Shown here: positions 8,182-18,271 of the stretch, in pieces
How the letters are laid out: each line of letters starts with the position of its first letter
How positions within the stretch are numbered: position 1 is the stretch's first letter
Assembly: GCF_000261685.1 (NCBI RefSeq)
Contig: NZ_AJQE01000330.1
Location: 1 to 44,184 of the forward strand
Reading direction: 5' to 3'
Length of the DNA: 44,184 nucleotides
From: Bradyrhizobium genomosp. I (2014)
Lineage (GTDB): Bacteria > Pseudomonadota > Alphaproteobacteria > Rhizobiales > Xanthobacteraceae
Program-made: the position numbers and the translations under genes
Notes under the pieces: generated by a model
The model's database searches: none
What the model was told of the DNA's origin: nothing
The model's input: the letters and a program-made list of their open reading frames with translations, nothing else

Positions 8182-9258
8182 ATGGCAGGCGCGATGAGGC
8201 CCTGTCCAGTCAACGAGACCCCCGTGACCGGCTCGGCAATATCCGGCTCTAAGCCGTTGAAAATAGGCGATATTGATATCGCCACCCCGGTCTTCCTGGC
8301 GCCGATGTCGGGTGTGACTGACTCGCCCGTCCGCCGGCTGGCCGCCGACCTTGGGGCTGGTCTTGTCGTGTCCGAAATGACTGCGAGCGATGAGCTCGCC
8401 AATGGCCATCGGATGTCTCGCTTGCGCTGCGAAGCCACCGGCATCGGCCCACACGTGGTCCAGCTCGCCGGCTGCGAGACGCACTGGATGGCCGAAGGCG
8501 CCCGGATCGCCGAAGCCGAAGGTGCCGATATCATCGACATCAACATGGGCTGTCCGGCCCGCCACGTCACCGGCGGCCAGTCCGGCTCGGCCCTGATGCG
8601 CGACCTCGACCATGCCGTCAGCCTGATCGATGCGACGATCGCGGCGGTGAAAGTGCCGGTGACGCTGAAGATGCGGCTCGGCTGGGACGACCGCACGCGC
8701 AACGCGCCGGAGCTGGCGCGGCGCGCGGAAGCCGCCGGCGTCAAGCTCGTCACCGTCCATGGCCGCACCCGCTGCCAGTTCTACAAGGGCGAGGCCGATT
8801 GGGATGCGATCCGCGCCGTGCGCGAGGCCATCGCCATTCCGCTCGTCGTCAACGGCGACATCACCTCCTACGAGAAGGCGCTCGCGGCATTGCAGGCCTC
8901 GGGCGCCGACGCGGTGATGATCGGCCGCGGCGCTCAGGGCCAGCCCTGGCTGCCCGGCCAGATCGGCCGCCGCCTGAAGGGCGGGGCTGAGGAAGCCGTG
9001 CCCTCGCTCGCGACGCAGTTGCAATATGTTCGCACGCTCCATGATGGCGTCTGCGCGCTCTATGGCCTGCGCGTCGGACTGAGGCATGCCCGCAAGCATC
9101 TGAGCTGGGCGCTCGACGTCGCAGCGCAGGCGAGCCGTGCGCCGGCCGAGAAGCTGAAATCCTGGCGCCAAAAGATCCTGGTCTCGGAGGATCCGCGCCT
9201 CGTTCACGATTCACTGCAAGACGCCTTCGACGACTTCGCATGGAGCGCTGCTGCATGA
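8182..9258 (+). CDS. dusB: tRNA-dihydrouridine synthase (NifR3 family)
   Basis: FMN-dependent enzyme that reduces uridine to dihydrouridine in tRNA, 358 aa. It shows the Dus TIM barrel: [18 protein letters not shown] near residues 36-53, the catalytic-cysteine segment [14 protein letters not shown] near residue 120, then [15 protein letters not shown] and the phosphate-binding [13 protein letters not shown]. The first gene upstream of ntrB in many Alphaproteobacteria is this gene, historically nifR3. A second in-frame ATG lies four codons downstream (8194), and neither has a strong ribosome site, so the start is uncertain by a few residues. The stop TGA overlaps the ntrB ATG as ATGA. Confidence 0.95.
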   Translation: MAGAMRPCPVNETPVTGSAISGSKPLKIGDIDIATPVFLAPMSGVTDSPVRRLAADLGAGLVVSEMTASDELANGHRMSRLRCEATGIGPHVVQLAGCETHWMAEGARIAEAEGADIIDINMGCPARHVTGGQSGSALMRDLDHAVSLIDATIAAVKVPVTLKMRLGWDDRTRNAPELARRAEAAGVKLVTVHGRTRCQFYKGEADWDAIRAVREAIAIPLVVNGDITSYEKALAALQASGADAVMIGRGAQGQPWLPGQIGRRLKGGAEEAVPSLATQLQYVRTLHDGVCALYGLRVGLRHARKHLSWALDVAAQASRAPAEKLKSWRQKILVSEDPRLVHDSLQDAFDDFAWSAAA

Positions 9259-10430
9259 GCTCGGCTGCTGAACATCGTCGGCCGCTTCAGTCCGACAGCG
9301 ACGCAATCCTGGATGCCTTGCCCAATCCCGTGCTCATGATCGGGCCGGACGGCAAGATCGTCGCCGCCAATATCGCGACCGAAGCCTTCTTCGAGATCTC
9401 GACGCAATTCCTGAAGCGGCAGTCGTTGAAGGAGCTGGTGCCGTTCGGCAGCCCCTTGCTGGCGCTGATCGACCAGGTGCGTTCGTCGAACTCGCCGGTC
9501 AACGAATACAAGGTCGATCTCGGCACGCCGCGCATGGGCGGCGACCGCCAGGTCGATCTGCACGTGGCCCCGCTCACCGAGCGGCCCGGCCACATCGTGG
9601 TGATGCTGCAGGAGCGCACCATCGCCGACAAGATGGATCGCCAGCTCACCCATCGCAGCGCGGCGCGCTCGGTGATCGCGCTGGCTGCGATGCTGGCGCA
9701 CGAAATCAAGAACCCGCTGTCCGGCATCCGCGGTGCGGCGCAGCTTCTGGAGCAGCAGGCCTCGTCCGAGGACCGCATGCTGACGCGGCTGATCTGCGAC
9801 GAGGCCGACCGCATCGTGACCCTGGTCGACCGCATGGAGGTGTTCGGCGACGAGCGGCCCGTGGTGCGCGGCCCCGTCAACATCCATTCGGTACTCGACC
9901 ATGTGAAGCGGCTGGCGCAGTCGGGCTTTGCCCGCAACATCCGCTTCATCGAGGATTACGATCCCTCGCTACCGCCGGTGCTGGCGAACCAGGATCAGCT
10001 CATTCAGGTGTTCCTCAACCTCGTGAAGAACGCCGCGGAAGCCCTGATCGACGTTCCCGACGCCGAGATCCAGCTCACCACCGCCTTCCGTCCCGGCGTC
10101 CGCCTGTCAGTCCCCGGTCAAAAATCCAGGGTATCCCTGCCGCTGGAGTTCTGCGTGAAGGACAACGGACCAGGCGTGCCGGACGATCTGCTGCCCAACC
10201 TGTTCGACCCGTTCGTGACCACCAAGCAGACCGGCTCGGGTCTCGGCCTGGCGCTCGTCGCCAAGATCGTCGGCGATCACGGGGGCATTATCGAATGCGA
10301 ATCTCAGCCGCGCAAGACCACCTTCCGCGTGCTGATGCCGATGTATTCCACATCGGTGAAACATGCCGATCAAAGCAGTCGCGCCGACTCTGCCGGGAAG
10401 TCGTCGCCTGCGTCACAGGGGGCAAAATGA
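9255..10430 (+). CDS. ntrB: Nitrogen regulation sensor kinase/phosphatase NtrB
   Basis: Cytoplasmic histidine kinase that phosphorylates or dephosphorylates NtrC according to PII signalling of nitrogen status. The 391-aa protein has an N-terminal PAS domain (about residues 15-115). The H-box [19 protein letters not shown] carries the phospho-His near residue 149. The ATPase boxes are N ([12 protein letters not shown]), G1 ([10 protein letters not shown]), F (FDPFVTTK) and G2 (GSGLGLAL). I start at ATG 9255 because it overlaps the dusB stop; an upstream ATG at 9240 would lie inside dusB. Only 9 nt separate its stop from ntrC. Confidence 0.96.
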   Translation: MSSAAEHRRPLQSDSDAILDALPNPVLMIGPDGKIVAANIATEAFFEISTQFLKRQSLKELVPFGSPLLALIDQVRSSNSPVNEYKVDLGTPRMGGDRQVDLHVAPLTERPGHIVVMLQERTIADKMDRQLTHRSAARSVIALAAMLAHEIKNPLSGIRGAAQLLEQQASSEDRMLTRLICDEADRIVTLVDRMEVFGDERPVVRGPVNIHSVLDHVKRLAQSGFARNIRFIEDYDPSLPPVLANQDQLIQVFLNLVKNAAEALIDVPDAEIQLTTAFRPGVRLSVPGQKSRVSLPLEFCVKDNGPGVPDDLLPNLFDPFVTTKQTGSGLGLALVAKIVGDHGGIIECESQPRKTTFRVLMPMYSTSVKHADQSSRADSAGKSSPASQGAK

Positions 10431-10439
10431 GGACCAACG

Positions 10440-11882
<1,443 letters not shown>

Positions 11883-11899
11883 CTCTCGAAGCCGACGGT

Positions 11900-11933
11900 G
11901 GCTCAGCTCCCCCTACCAGAGCGGAGCTGAGCC
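11900..11933 (+). terminator. 11-bp perfect hairpin after ntrC
   Basis: Perfect inverted repeat, 11900-11910 (GGCTCAGCTCC) with 11923-11933 (GGAGCTGAGCC), loop of 12 nt, beginning 18 nt after the ntrC stop. There is no T-run, so it is not a textbook intrinsic terminator. It may act as an mRNA 3' stabilising stem or attenuating structure between ntrBC and ntrYX. Confidence 0.5.
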
Positions 11934-12045
11934 TGTCCGGATCGCGCTGGCCGTTGTGGCTGACGCGGTGAGCAGAAGTCCAGTGGCGCCGAATTGTTCC
12001 GCGGTCAGGAATCGGACCGTCCGCCACAGGTGGCGGCGAACACAT

Positions 12046-12192
12046 TCACCTGATGATTGCGCCCGTGGACGGCAGGACGCGCGCGGCGTAGGCCGTCGGC
12101 TCCTGCAGGCCGGGGCCGTTGACCAGGAGGTCCGCGGCCACGATCAGCAGCAGAACGGCGGAAACCATTACCCCGAGGAAGAATCTGTCCAT
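12046..12192 (-). CDS. Possible 48-aa membrane peptide between ntrC and ntrY
   Basis: Antiparallel to the ntr genes in the 494-bp ntrC-ntrY gap. It encodes 48 residues starting MDRFFLGVMVSAVLLLIVAA, a plausible N-terminal membrane helix, then LLVNGPGLQEPTAYAAR and a short tail ending in IIR. The residue pattern (Met-Asp-Arg, hydrophobic helix, Pro/Gly-containing periplasmic tail) looks protein-like rather than random, but the ribosome site is weak (only ACCGGG just ahead of the ATG) and I recognise no family. The rest of this gap (12193-12376) holds a small GC hairpin (GCCCC/GGGGC near 12262-12280) and the dyad described next. Confidence 0.4.
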   Translation of the reverse strand: MDRFFLGVMVSAVLLLIVAADLLVNGPGLQEPTAYAARVLPSTGAIIR

Positions 12193-12290
12193 CCCGGTCA
12201 AGCCGCAGCGGCCGGAATCCGTTCCCGCAGATTAGGCCGCCAAAGATCGGCCTGTGGATTGTGCCCCTCCGCCGCGGGGGCTGCGCCGTG

Positions 12291-12305
12291 GAATTGTCGC
12301 AATTC
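12291..12305. promoter_or_regulatory. Palindrome upstream of ntrY
   Basis: GAATTG-TCG-CAATTC is a 6-bp perfect inverted repeat with a 3-nt centre, about 72 nt before the ntrY start and inside a locally AT-richer stretch that should contain the ntrY promoter. It could be an operator. It does not match the NtrC consensus, and no regulator is identified. Confidence 0.25.
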
Positions 12306-12376
12306 GGCAACAATGTGGTACGAATACATCAGTATCCGCCCGTCGCGGATCTGTTTTCATCACCTCCATTGCCGGA

Positions 12377-14791
12377 ATGACCAGCGCAGAGACCTCGGCC
12401 GCACACTTTGACACGGCCCCAGCGGAAGAGCCCCGGCGTTGGTCGGTGCGGCGCTGGCTGGCGCCCTTTGCCGTGGCGCTGGCGCTGCTGTCGGCCCTCC
12501 TGACCTTCCTGGTCCTGACCGGCCTCACCCAGATCGAGCCGACGCCCGAAGTCGTTCGCTCGTTCTACCTGATCAATGCGGCCACGATCCTTCTGCTGGT
12601 CGGCATCATCGTCCGGGAGCTCTGGCAGCTGATCCTGGCGCGGCGACGGGGCAGGGCGGCGGCGCGCCTCCATGTCCAGATCGTCAGCCTGTTCTCGATC
12701 GTGGCGGTGCTGCCGGCGGTGCTGGTCGCCATCGTCGCCAACGTCACCATCGAGCGCGGCCTCGACCGGCTGTTCTCCGGCCCGACCAAGGAGGTGATCC
12801 AGAACTCGCTGACGATCGCGCGGGCCTATATGCAGGACCATGCGCAGCTGATCCGCGGCGACATTCTCGGCATGGCCAACGACATCGCCCATGCGAGGCC
12901 GCTCTATGACCAGGACCGCCGCTCGTTCCGGGAGATGCTGACCGCCAGTGCCGGCTCGCGCAACCTGCCCGGTGCGATGATCATCGACAAGAACACCAAT
13001 ATCCTGGAATCCGCCGACACCGGCATGCGGCTGGCCTATTCGCCGCCCGCACCCGATTTCCTCAGCAACGTCAACGAGAACGAACCCGAGATCGCGGTGC
13101 TCCCGGACGCGAGCTTCGTTGCCGCGGTGATCCGCTTGCGCGCGTTCAACGACACGTTCCTCTATGTCGCCCGTCCTCTTGATCCGAATGTCGTCAATCA
13201 GCTCAAGCAGACCGAAGTCAGCGTCGCCGAATATGCCCAGATCGAGTCGCGCCGGCTCGGCATCCAGGTCGCCTTCGCGCTGATGTTCGCGGTGATAGCG
13301 CTGACCATTCTGATGGCCTCGGTGCTGATCGGCCTCAACTTCGCCAATTCGCTGGTTTCACCGATCCGGCGGCTGATGAACGCGGCGCAAACGGTCTCGA
13401 CCGGCGACCTCCATGTCCAGGTGCCCGTGCACCAGTCGGAAGGCGATCTCGCCCAGCTGGGCGAGACTTTCAACAAGATGACGCAGGAATTGCGCAGCCA
13501 GCGCGACGAGCTCGTCAACGCCAGCGATCTCATCGACAGCCGCCGCCGTTTCATCGAGGCCGTGCTGTCCTCGGCGAGCGCCGGCATCATCGGCGTCGAT
13601 GCTTCCGGCAGCGTCGGCATCCTCAACCGCTCCGCCGAGAAGCTGATCGGGCACTCCGAAGCGGAGACGCTCGGCCATCCGCTCTCCGACGTGCTGCCCG
13701 AGCTCGACGAGATGATGAAGACGGCGCGCGAGGGAACCCAGCGCCTGGTGCAGGGCCAGATCACGATCACCCGGGACGGCGCCGAGCGCAATCTGTCGGT
13801 CCGCGTCAGTGCCGAGAAGAACCAGCCGCACGACAGCTACATCATCACGCTCGACGACATCACCGAGCTGGTCTCGGCCCAGCGCACCTCGGCCTGGGGC
13901 GACGTCGCGCGCCGCATCGCGCACGAAATCAAGAACCCGCTGACGCCGATCCAGCTCTCGGCCGAGCGCATCCGCCGCAAGTTCGGCAAGTCCATCACCG
14001 AGGACAAGGACAAGCAGATCTTCGACCAGTGCACCGACACCATCGTGCGTCAGGTCGACGACATCAGGCGCATGGTCGACGAGTTCTCGCGTTTTGCGCG
14101 GATGCCGAAACCGGTGATGGAAGGCGAGGACGTCGCCGACACCGTGCGGCAGGCGGTTTTCCTGATGAAGGTCGCCCATCCCGAGATCGATATCGAGGCC
14201 GAGTTCAAGCAGGATCCGCTCCGCGCCCAGTTCGACCGGCGGCTGATCTCCCAGGCGGTCACCAACATCGTCAAGAACGCCACAGAGGCGATCGAGCAGG
14301 TCCCGCCGGAGGAGCTCGGCAAAGGCCGTATCGACGTCGTGGTGTCACGCGAAGGCGACGACGTGCTGATCGACGTCATCGACAACGGCATCGGCCTGCC
14401 CAAGGTCGCGCGCTCGCGCCTGCTCGAGCCGTACGTCACCACGCGCGCCAAGGGCACCGGGCTGGGGCTGGCCATCGTCGGCCGCGTGCTGGAAGACCAC
14501 GGCGGGCGGATCGAGCTGAAGGACGCCTCCGACTTCCGCGCAGGCCAGCGCGGCGCCTGGATGCGGATGCGCTTTGCCATCTCAGGGCAACCCGCGAAGT
14601 CCGAGACGACCGAGCCGGCGCCGGCGGCCGAGGCCAAGGAAGTGACCGAGACGACATCCAAGCCCGGAATCAAGCAAACCGTCACGGAATCCATCAAGAA
14701 CCAGGAAACAAAAGAGCCGGACGCCGGAACCAAAGAGCCGGCTGAAAAGACCAATGAATCACCGAAAATCGAAGCCTCAACAGGCAGCTGA
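12377..14791 (+). CDS. ntrY: Membrane sensor histidine kinase NtrY
   Basis: Inner-membrane kinase pairing with NtrX; in Alphaproteobacteria the pair is tied to nitrogen, redox and envelope control. The 804-aa protein has several N-terminal membrane helices (two near residues 30-90, one near 105-135, another near 300-325) around a periplasmic sensor region. These are followed by HAMP (about 325-380), PAS (about 390-500), a HisKA H-box ([20 protein letters not shown]) and HATPase boxes (NIVKNATEAIEQ, DNGIGLP, GTGLGLAI). A low-complexity Glu/Lys/Thr/Pro-rich tail of about 65 residues follows the kinase core. The ATG at 12377 (MTSAETSAAHFD) is chosen over an upstream in-frame start at 12254, whose extra residues look non-coding; its ribosome site is weak. 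Confidence 0.94.
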   Translation: MTSAETSAAHFDTAPAEEPRRWSVRRWLAPFAVALALLSALLTFLVLTGLTQIEPTPEVVRSFYLINAATILLLVGIIVRELWQLILARRRGRAAARLHVQIVSLFSIVAVLPAVLVAIVANVTIERGLDRLFSGPTKEVIQNSLTIARAYMQDHAQLIRGDILGMANDIAHARPLYDQDRRSFREMLTASAGSRNLPGAMIIDKNTNILESADTGMRLAYSPPAPDFLSNVNENEPEIAVLPDASFVAAVIRLRAFNDTFLYVARPLDPNVVNQLKQTEVSVAEYAQIESRRLGIQVAFALMFAVIALTILMASVLIGLNFANSLVSPIRRLMNAAQTVSTGDLHVQVPVHQSEGDLAQLGETFNKMTQELRSQRDELVNASDLIDSRRRFIEAVLSSASAGIIGVDASGSVGILNRSAEKLIGHSEAETLGHPLSDVLPELDEMMKTAREGTQRLVQGQITITRDGAERNLSVRVSAEKNQPHDSYIITLDDITELVSAQRTSAWGDVARRIAHEIKNPLTPIQLSAERIRRKFGKSITEDKDKQIFDQCTDTIVRQVDDIRRMVDEFSRFARMPKPVMEGEDVADTVRQAVFLMKVAHPEIDIEAEFKQDPLRAQFDRRLISQAVTNIVKNATEAIEQVPPEELGKGRIDVVVSREGDDVLIDVIDNGIGLPKVARSRLLEPYVTTRAKGTGLGLAIVGRVLEDHGGRIELKDASDFRAGQRGAWMRMRFAISGQPAKSETTEPAPAAEAKEVTETTSKPGIKQTVTESIKNQETKEPDAGTKEPAEKTNESPKIEASTGS

Positions 14792-14808
14792 CAAGGCGGG
14801 CGCGACCC

Positions 14809-16179
14809 ATGGCAAGTGAAATTCTGATTGTCGATGATGAGGCCGATATTCGGGATCTCGTTGCGGGCATTCTCGAAGACGAGGGGTTCGTCACCCGGAC
14901 CGCACGTGACAGCGATACGGCGCTCGCCGAGATCGCCAACCGGCGGCCGCATCTGGTGTTTCTCGACATCTGGCTGCAGGGCTCCAAGCTCGACGGCTTG
15001 CAGCTGCTGGAGCAGGTCAAGAAGGACAATGCCGATCTGCCCGTCGTGATGATCTCCGGCCACGGCAACATCGAGACCGCGGTCGCCGCGATCAAGCGCG
15101 GTGCCTACGACTTCATCGAGAAGCCGTTCAAGGCCGACCGGCTGATTCTGGTCGCGACCAGAGCGCTGGAGAATTCGCGGCTCAAGCGCGAGGTCAAGGA
15201 ACTGAAGCAGCTCGCGCCGAGCGCCAGCCAGCTCGTCGGCCGTTCGCCGAGCATGAATCAGCTGCGCCAGACCATCGAGCGCGCGGCGAAGGCCAACAGC
15301 CGCATTCTGATCGTCGGCCCTGCCGGCGCCGGCAAGGAATTGACCGCACGCACGCTGCATACGGCCTCGGGCCGTGCCGACGGTCCCTTCGTGGTGATCA
15401 ACGCAGCCGCGATCACGCCCGAGCGCATGGAGCACGAGCTGTTCGGCGTCGAGCAGTCCAACGGCGAGCAGCCGCGCAAGCCTGGCGCGCTCGAGGAAGC
15501 CCATGGCGGCACGCTGTTCATCGACGAGATTGCGGACATGCCGCGGGAGACCCAGAACAAGATCCTGCGCGTGCTGGTGGAGCAATCGTTCCAGCGCGTG
15601 GGCGGCACTGCCAAGGTGCAGGTCGACGTGCGCATCATCTCATCGACCGCGCGCAATCTGGAAGAGGAGATCGCGGCCGGCCACTTCCGCGAGGACCTCT
15701 ATCATCGGCTCTCGGTGGTGCCGATCCGCGTGCCGGCGCTGTCGGAGCGGCGCGAGGACATTCCGGAATTGATCGACTACTTCATGGAACAGATCTCGGC
15801 CGGCAGCGGCCTGCCAAAGCGGCAAATTGGGCAGGACGCGATGGCGGTGCTGCAATCGCATGTCTGGCCCGGCAATGTGCGCCAGCTCCGCAACAACGTC
15901 GAAAGGGTCATGATTCTCGCGGCAGGCGGGCCGGAGGTCATCATTACGGCCGACATGTTGCCGCAGGACGTCGGCTCGATGGTGCCGGCGATGCCGACCA
16001 GCAACAACGGCGAGCACATCATGGGCTTGCCGTTGCGCGAGGCGCGCGAAGTGTTCGAGCGCGACTATTTGATTGCACAGATCAGCCGTTTTTCAGGAAA
16101 TATTTCTCGTACGGCTGAGTTCGTTGGCATGGAACGTTCGGCGTTACATCGGAAATTGAAGGCGCTCGGCGTCGGCTGA
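14809..16179 (+). CDS. ntrX: Response regulator NtrX, AAA+ type without GAFTGA
   Basis: Partner of NtrY, 456 aa. The receiver domain (ILIVDDEADIRDLVAG at the N-terminus, phospho-Asp near residue 53 in LVFLDIWLQGSK, Lys in DFIEKPF) is followed by an AAA+ domain with Walker A GPAGAGKE and Walker B GGTLFIDEIADMP, and a C-terminal Fis-type HTH (SRTAEFVGMERSALHRKL). Where NtrC has GAFTGA, this protein reads ELFGVEQSNGEQPRKPGALE, so the sigma-54 contact loop is missing. That is known for alphaproteobacterial NtrX and implies sigma-54-independent action. It starts 17 nt after ntrY. Confidence 0.95.
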   Translation: MASEILIVDDEADIRDLVAGILEDEGFVTRTARDSDTALAEIANRRPHLVFLDIWLQGSKLDGLQLLEQVKKDNADLPVVMISGHGNIETAVAAIKRGAYDFIEKPFKADRLILVATRALENSRLKREVKELKQLAPSASQLVGRSPSMNQLRQTIERAAKANSRILIVGPAGAGKELTARTLHTASGRADGPFVVINAAAITPERMEHELFGVEQSNGEQPRKPGALEEAHGGTLFIDEIADMPRETQNKILRVLVEQSFQRVGGTAKVQVDVRIISSTARNLEEEIAAGHFREDLYHRLSVVPIRVPALSERREDIPELIDYFMEQISAGSGLPKRQIGQDAMAVLQSHVWPGNVRQLRNNVERVMILAAGGPEVIITADMLPQDVGSMVPAMPTSNNGEHIMGLPLREAREVFERDYLIAQISRFSGNISRTAEFVGMERSALHRKLKALGVG

Positions 16180-16221
16180 CGCGTTTTCGAGCGAAATGGG
16201 ATGCAGTTCGGTGTCAGGAAA

Positions 16222-16248
16222 GCGCGCCAACACGATAATCTGGCGCGC
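16222..16248 (+). terminator. Hairpin after ntrX
   Basis: GCGCGCCA (16222-16229) pairs perfectly with TGGCGCGC (16241-16248) around an 11-nt loop, 42 nt after the ntrX stop. It lacks a following T-run, so it is a candidate 3' structure rather than a certain terminator. It lies in the 312-bp ntrX-hfq gap. Confidence 0.35.
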
Positions 16249-16377
16249 GATCTTGCGGCCACGCGCGAGAGATAAGCGGGGAAAATCATCGATTTCCGTA
16301 GTTTTTCGGGACAATAGGGCGTGGCCTGCCGCGTGAAGCGGCTTGCCTAATATCCCGACCTGTCCTCTAATCGAACC

Positions 16378-16414
16378 GCCGTTCCTTCCGAGGGGGATCT
16401 CATGAGGGAACGGC
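16378..16414 (+). promoter_or_regulatory. Hairpin presenting a ribosome site and ATG upstream of hfq
   Basis: GCCGTTCC (16378-16385) pairs perfectly with GGAACGGC (16407-16414). The 21-nt loop contains AGGGGG (16391-16396) and an ATG (16402-16404), so a Shine-Dalgarno and start codon would be displayed in the apical loop of an RNA stem in the hfq leader. The structure is predicted by eye only. Confidence 0.4.
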
Positions 16415-16464
16415 AACCGGGAGAGGCCCCAAACGTCACAAGAGGGCTGCAACCGGCGCAATAA
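16402..16464 (+). CDS. Possible 20-aa leader peptide ahead of hfq
   Basis: Begins MRERQPGEAPNV and ends at TAA 27 nt before the hfq ATG; 20 residues. Its ribosome site (AGGGGG, 5 nt spacing) is much stronger than that of hfq, whose own leader is A-rich with only GCGAG about 9 nt upstream. The start lies in the loop of a predicted hairpin whose 3' arm falls within the peptide's first codons. The peptide has no recognised function and could act in cis as a leader. It may also be chance. Confidence 0.35.
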   Translation: MRERQPGEAPNVTRGLQPAQ

Positions 16465-16491
16465 AAAGAAACTCAAAGCGAGAAAAAAACA

Positions 16492-16740
16492 ATGGCGGCA
16501 GACCGCGCACAAAACCTACAGGACACATTTCTCAATCACGTTCGCAAAACCAAGACGCCACTGACGATCTTTCTGGTCAACGGAGTGAAGCTCCAGGGTA
16601 TCGTGACCTGGTTCGACAATTTCTGTCTGCTGCTGCGGCGCGACGGTCACTCGCAGCTCGTCTACAAGCATGCGATCTCGACCATCATGCCGGGCGCACC
16701 CATCCAGTTGTTCGAAGGCGGCGAGGATCAGCCGGCTTGA
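16492..16740 (+). CDS. hfq: RNA chaperone Hfq
   Basis: Hexameric Sm-like protein that binds sRNAs and A/U-rich mRNA and matches sRNAs with targets, 82 aa. The Sm1 motif ([19 protein letters not shown]) and Sm2 motif (YKHAISTI) are intact, and the N-terminal [10 protein letters not shown] helix is typical. The C-terminal tail is short ([15 protein letters not shown]), as usual for Rhizobiales. The ATG at 16492 follows an A-rich leader. hflX follows by 11 nt, the widely conserved hfq-hflX pairing. Confidence 0.97.
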   Translation: MAADRAQNLQDTFLNHVRKTKTPLTIFLVNGVKLQGIVTWFDNFCLLLRRDGHSQLVYKHAISTIMPGAPIQLFEGGEDQPA

Positions 16741-16751
16741 GAGTGATCTGA

Positions 16752-18131
16752 TTGGAACCCCGGAATTTCGGCGGGGATGCCGACCGTCCGCAGTCGGCAG
16801 GGGCTCATACGGGGCGGGTGCTGGTCATCGGCCCCTACTTGCGAGTGCGCTCAGGCAATGCCGATGCGCAATCGGAAGGTTATGTCCTTCGCAACGCCGA
16901 GGCGCGGCTCGACGAGGCCGCGGGCCTCGCGCGCGCGATCGATCTCGTCATTGCCGACGCCATCATCGCTCCGGTCAGCCAGATCCGGCCCGCGACCTAT
17001 ATCGGCAAGGGCAAGGTCGAGGAGATCACCGGGCTGATCAAGAGCCTCGATGTCGAGCTCGTGGTGATGGATTGCGCGCTGGCGCCGATCCAGCAGCGCA
17101 ACCTCGAGAAGGAATGGCAGGCCAAGGTGCTCGACCGCACCGGGCTCATTCTGGAAATCTTCGGCCGCCGCGCCAAGACCAGGGAAGGCTCGCTCCAGGT
17201 CGAGCTTGCGCATCTCAACTACCAGCGCTCGCGCCTGGTGCGCTCATGGACCCATCTGGAGCGCCAACGCGGCGGCTTCGGTTTCATGGGCGGTCCCGGC
17301 GAGACGCAGATCGAGGCGGACCGCCGCCTGATCCAGGAGCGCATCTCCAAGCTCGAGAGCGAACTGAAGAAGGTGCAGGCGACGCGGCGTCTGCACCGCG
17401 CCGGCCGCCAACGCGTGCCGTATCGCGTCGTTGCGCTGGTCGGCTACACCAATGCCGGCAAGTCGACGCTGTTCAACCGCCTGACCCGCGCCGACGTGCA
17501 GGCGGCCGACATGCTGTTCGCAACGCTCGACCCGACCTTGCGCGCGCTCAACCTGCCGCATGGCGGCAAGGCGATGCTGTCGGACACCGTCGGCTTCATC
17601 TCCAATCTGCCGACCCAGCTCGTCGCCGCCTTCCGCGCCACGCTGGAGGAGGTGCTGGAAGCCGACGTCATCCTGCATGTCCGCGACATCTCGCACGAGG
17701 ACGCCGAAGCGCAGCAGAGCGACGTGGATGCCGTGCTGCGACAGCTCGGCATCAACCCTGACGATTCCGGCCGCATCATCGAAGTCTGGAACAAGATCGA
17801 CCGTTTCGACGCCGAGCAGCGCGACGAACTCCTGAACATCGCCGCGCGCAGGCCGGAGGATCACCCGGCGATGCTGGTCTCCGCCGCATCGGGTGAGGGC
17901 ATCGACGCACTGCTCGCCGCGATCGAGCAACGCCTCGCCGCCAAGCGCACCACGCTCGACCTCTCCATCGACGCCGCCGACGGGGCCGGCATCAGCTGGC
18001 TGCATCGCAATGCCGAGGTGCTGGCCAAGGAGCTGCACGACGGCCGCTTCGACATGACCGTGCGGGTGGACGAAACCAAGCGGGATATCGTGGTGAACAG
18101 GTTCGACGCCGTGCCGCATCACGCCACATAA
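16752..18131 (+). CDS. hflX: Ribosome-associated GTPase HflX
   Basis: GTPase that binds 50S subunits and, in studied bacteria, splits stalled or hibernating ribosomes. The 459-aa protein has an N-terminal HflX domain including the glycine-rich GGFGFMGGPGETQIEADRR, a helical linker (residues about 190-215), then the G domain with G1 GYTNAGKSTLFNRL, G3 DTVGF and G4 NKID. The start appears to be TTG at 16752 (product MEPRNFGGDADRP) with a weak GAGTGA ahead of it; a GTG at 16819 is an alternative that would shorten the protein by about 22 residues. The TAA at 18129-18131 ends at the edge of an intergenic repeat. Confidence 0.94.
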   Translation: MEPRNFGGDADRPQSAGAHTGRVLVIGPYLRVRSGNADAQSEGYVLRNAEARLDEAAGLARAIDLVIADAIIAPVSQIRPATYIGKGKVEEITGLIKSLDVELVVMDCALAPIQQRNLEKEWQAKVLDRTGLILEIFGRRAKTREGSLQVELAHLNYQRSRLVRSWTHLERQRGGFGFMGGPGETQIEADRRLIQERISKLESELKKVQATRRLHRAGRQRVPYRVVALVGYTNAGKSTLFNRLTRADVQAADMLFATLDPTLRALNLPHGGKAMLSDTVGFISNLPTQLVAAFRATLEEVLEADVILHVRDISHEDAEAQQSDVDAVLRQLGINPDDSGRIIEVWNKIDRFDAEQRDELLNIAARRPEDHPAMLVSAASGEGIDALLAAIEQRLAAKRTTLDLSIDAADGAGISWLHRNAEVLAKELHDGRFDMTVRVDETKRDIVVNRFDAVPHHAT

Positions 18132-18271
18132 GCGGTGTCGTCCCTGCGAACGCAGGGCCCCATAACCACAGGATGGAGTTTGGTGCACGGTATTGGCCGC
18201 GTCGCGCCACAGCGAGATCACGCGGTATGGGTCCCCGCGTACGCATCGCGTACGCAGGGACGACGCCGGAA
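18131..18271. repeat. Palindromic intergenic repeat between convergent hflX and mazG
   Basis: This 140-bp element fills the entire convergent gap. Its ends are inverted copies: CGGTGTCGTCCCTGCG near 18133-18148 and, on the other strand, CGGCGTCGTCCCTGCG near 18253-18268 (one mismatch in 16), with inner GGGCCCCATA / TATGGGTCCCC halves also opposed. From memory, this 'GTCGTCCCTGCG ... CGCAGGGACGAC' family is common in Bradyrhizobium and Rhodopseudomonas intergenic regions. Its position fits a bidirectional transcription barrier for the two genes. Confidence 0.7.

Noticed and set aside
14809..16179. Loss of GAFTGA in NtrX as a new degeneration
   Set aside because: Absence of this loop is known for alphaproteobacterial NtrX, so it is recorded in the feature and not treated as novel.
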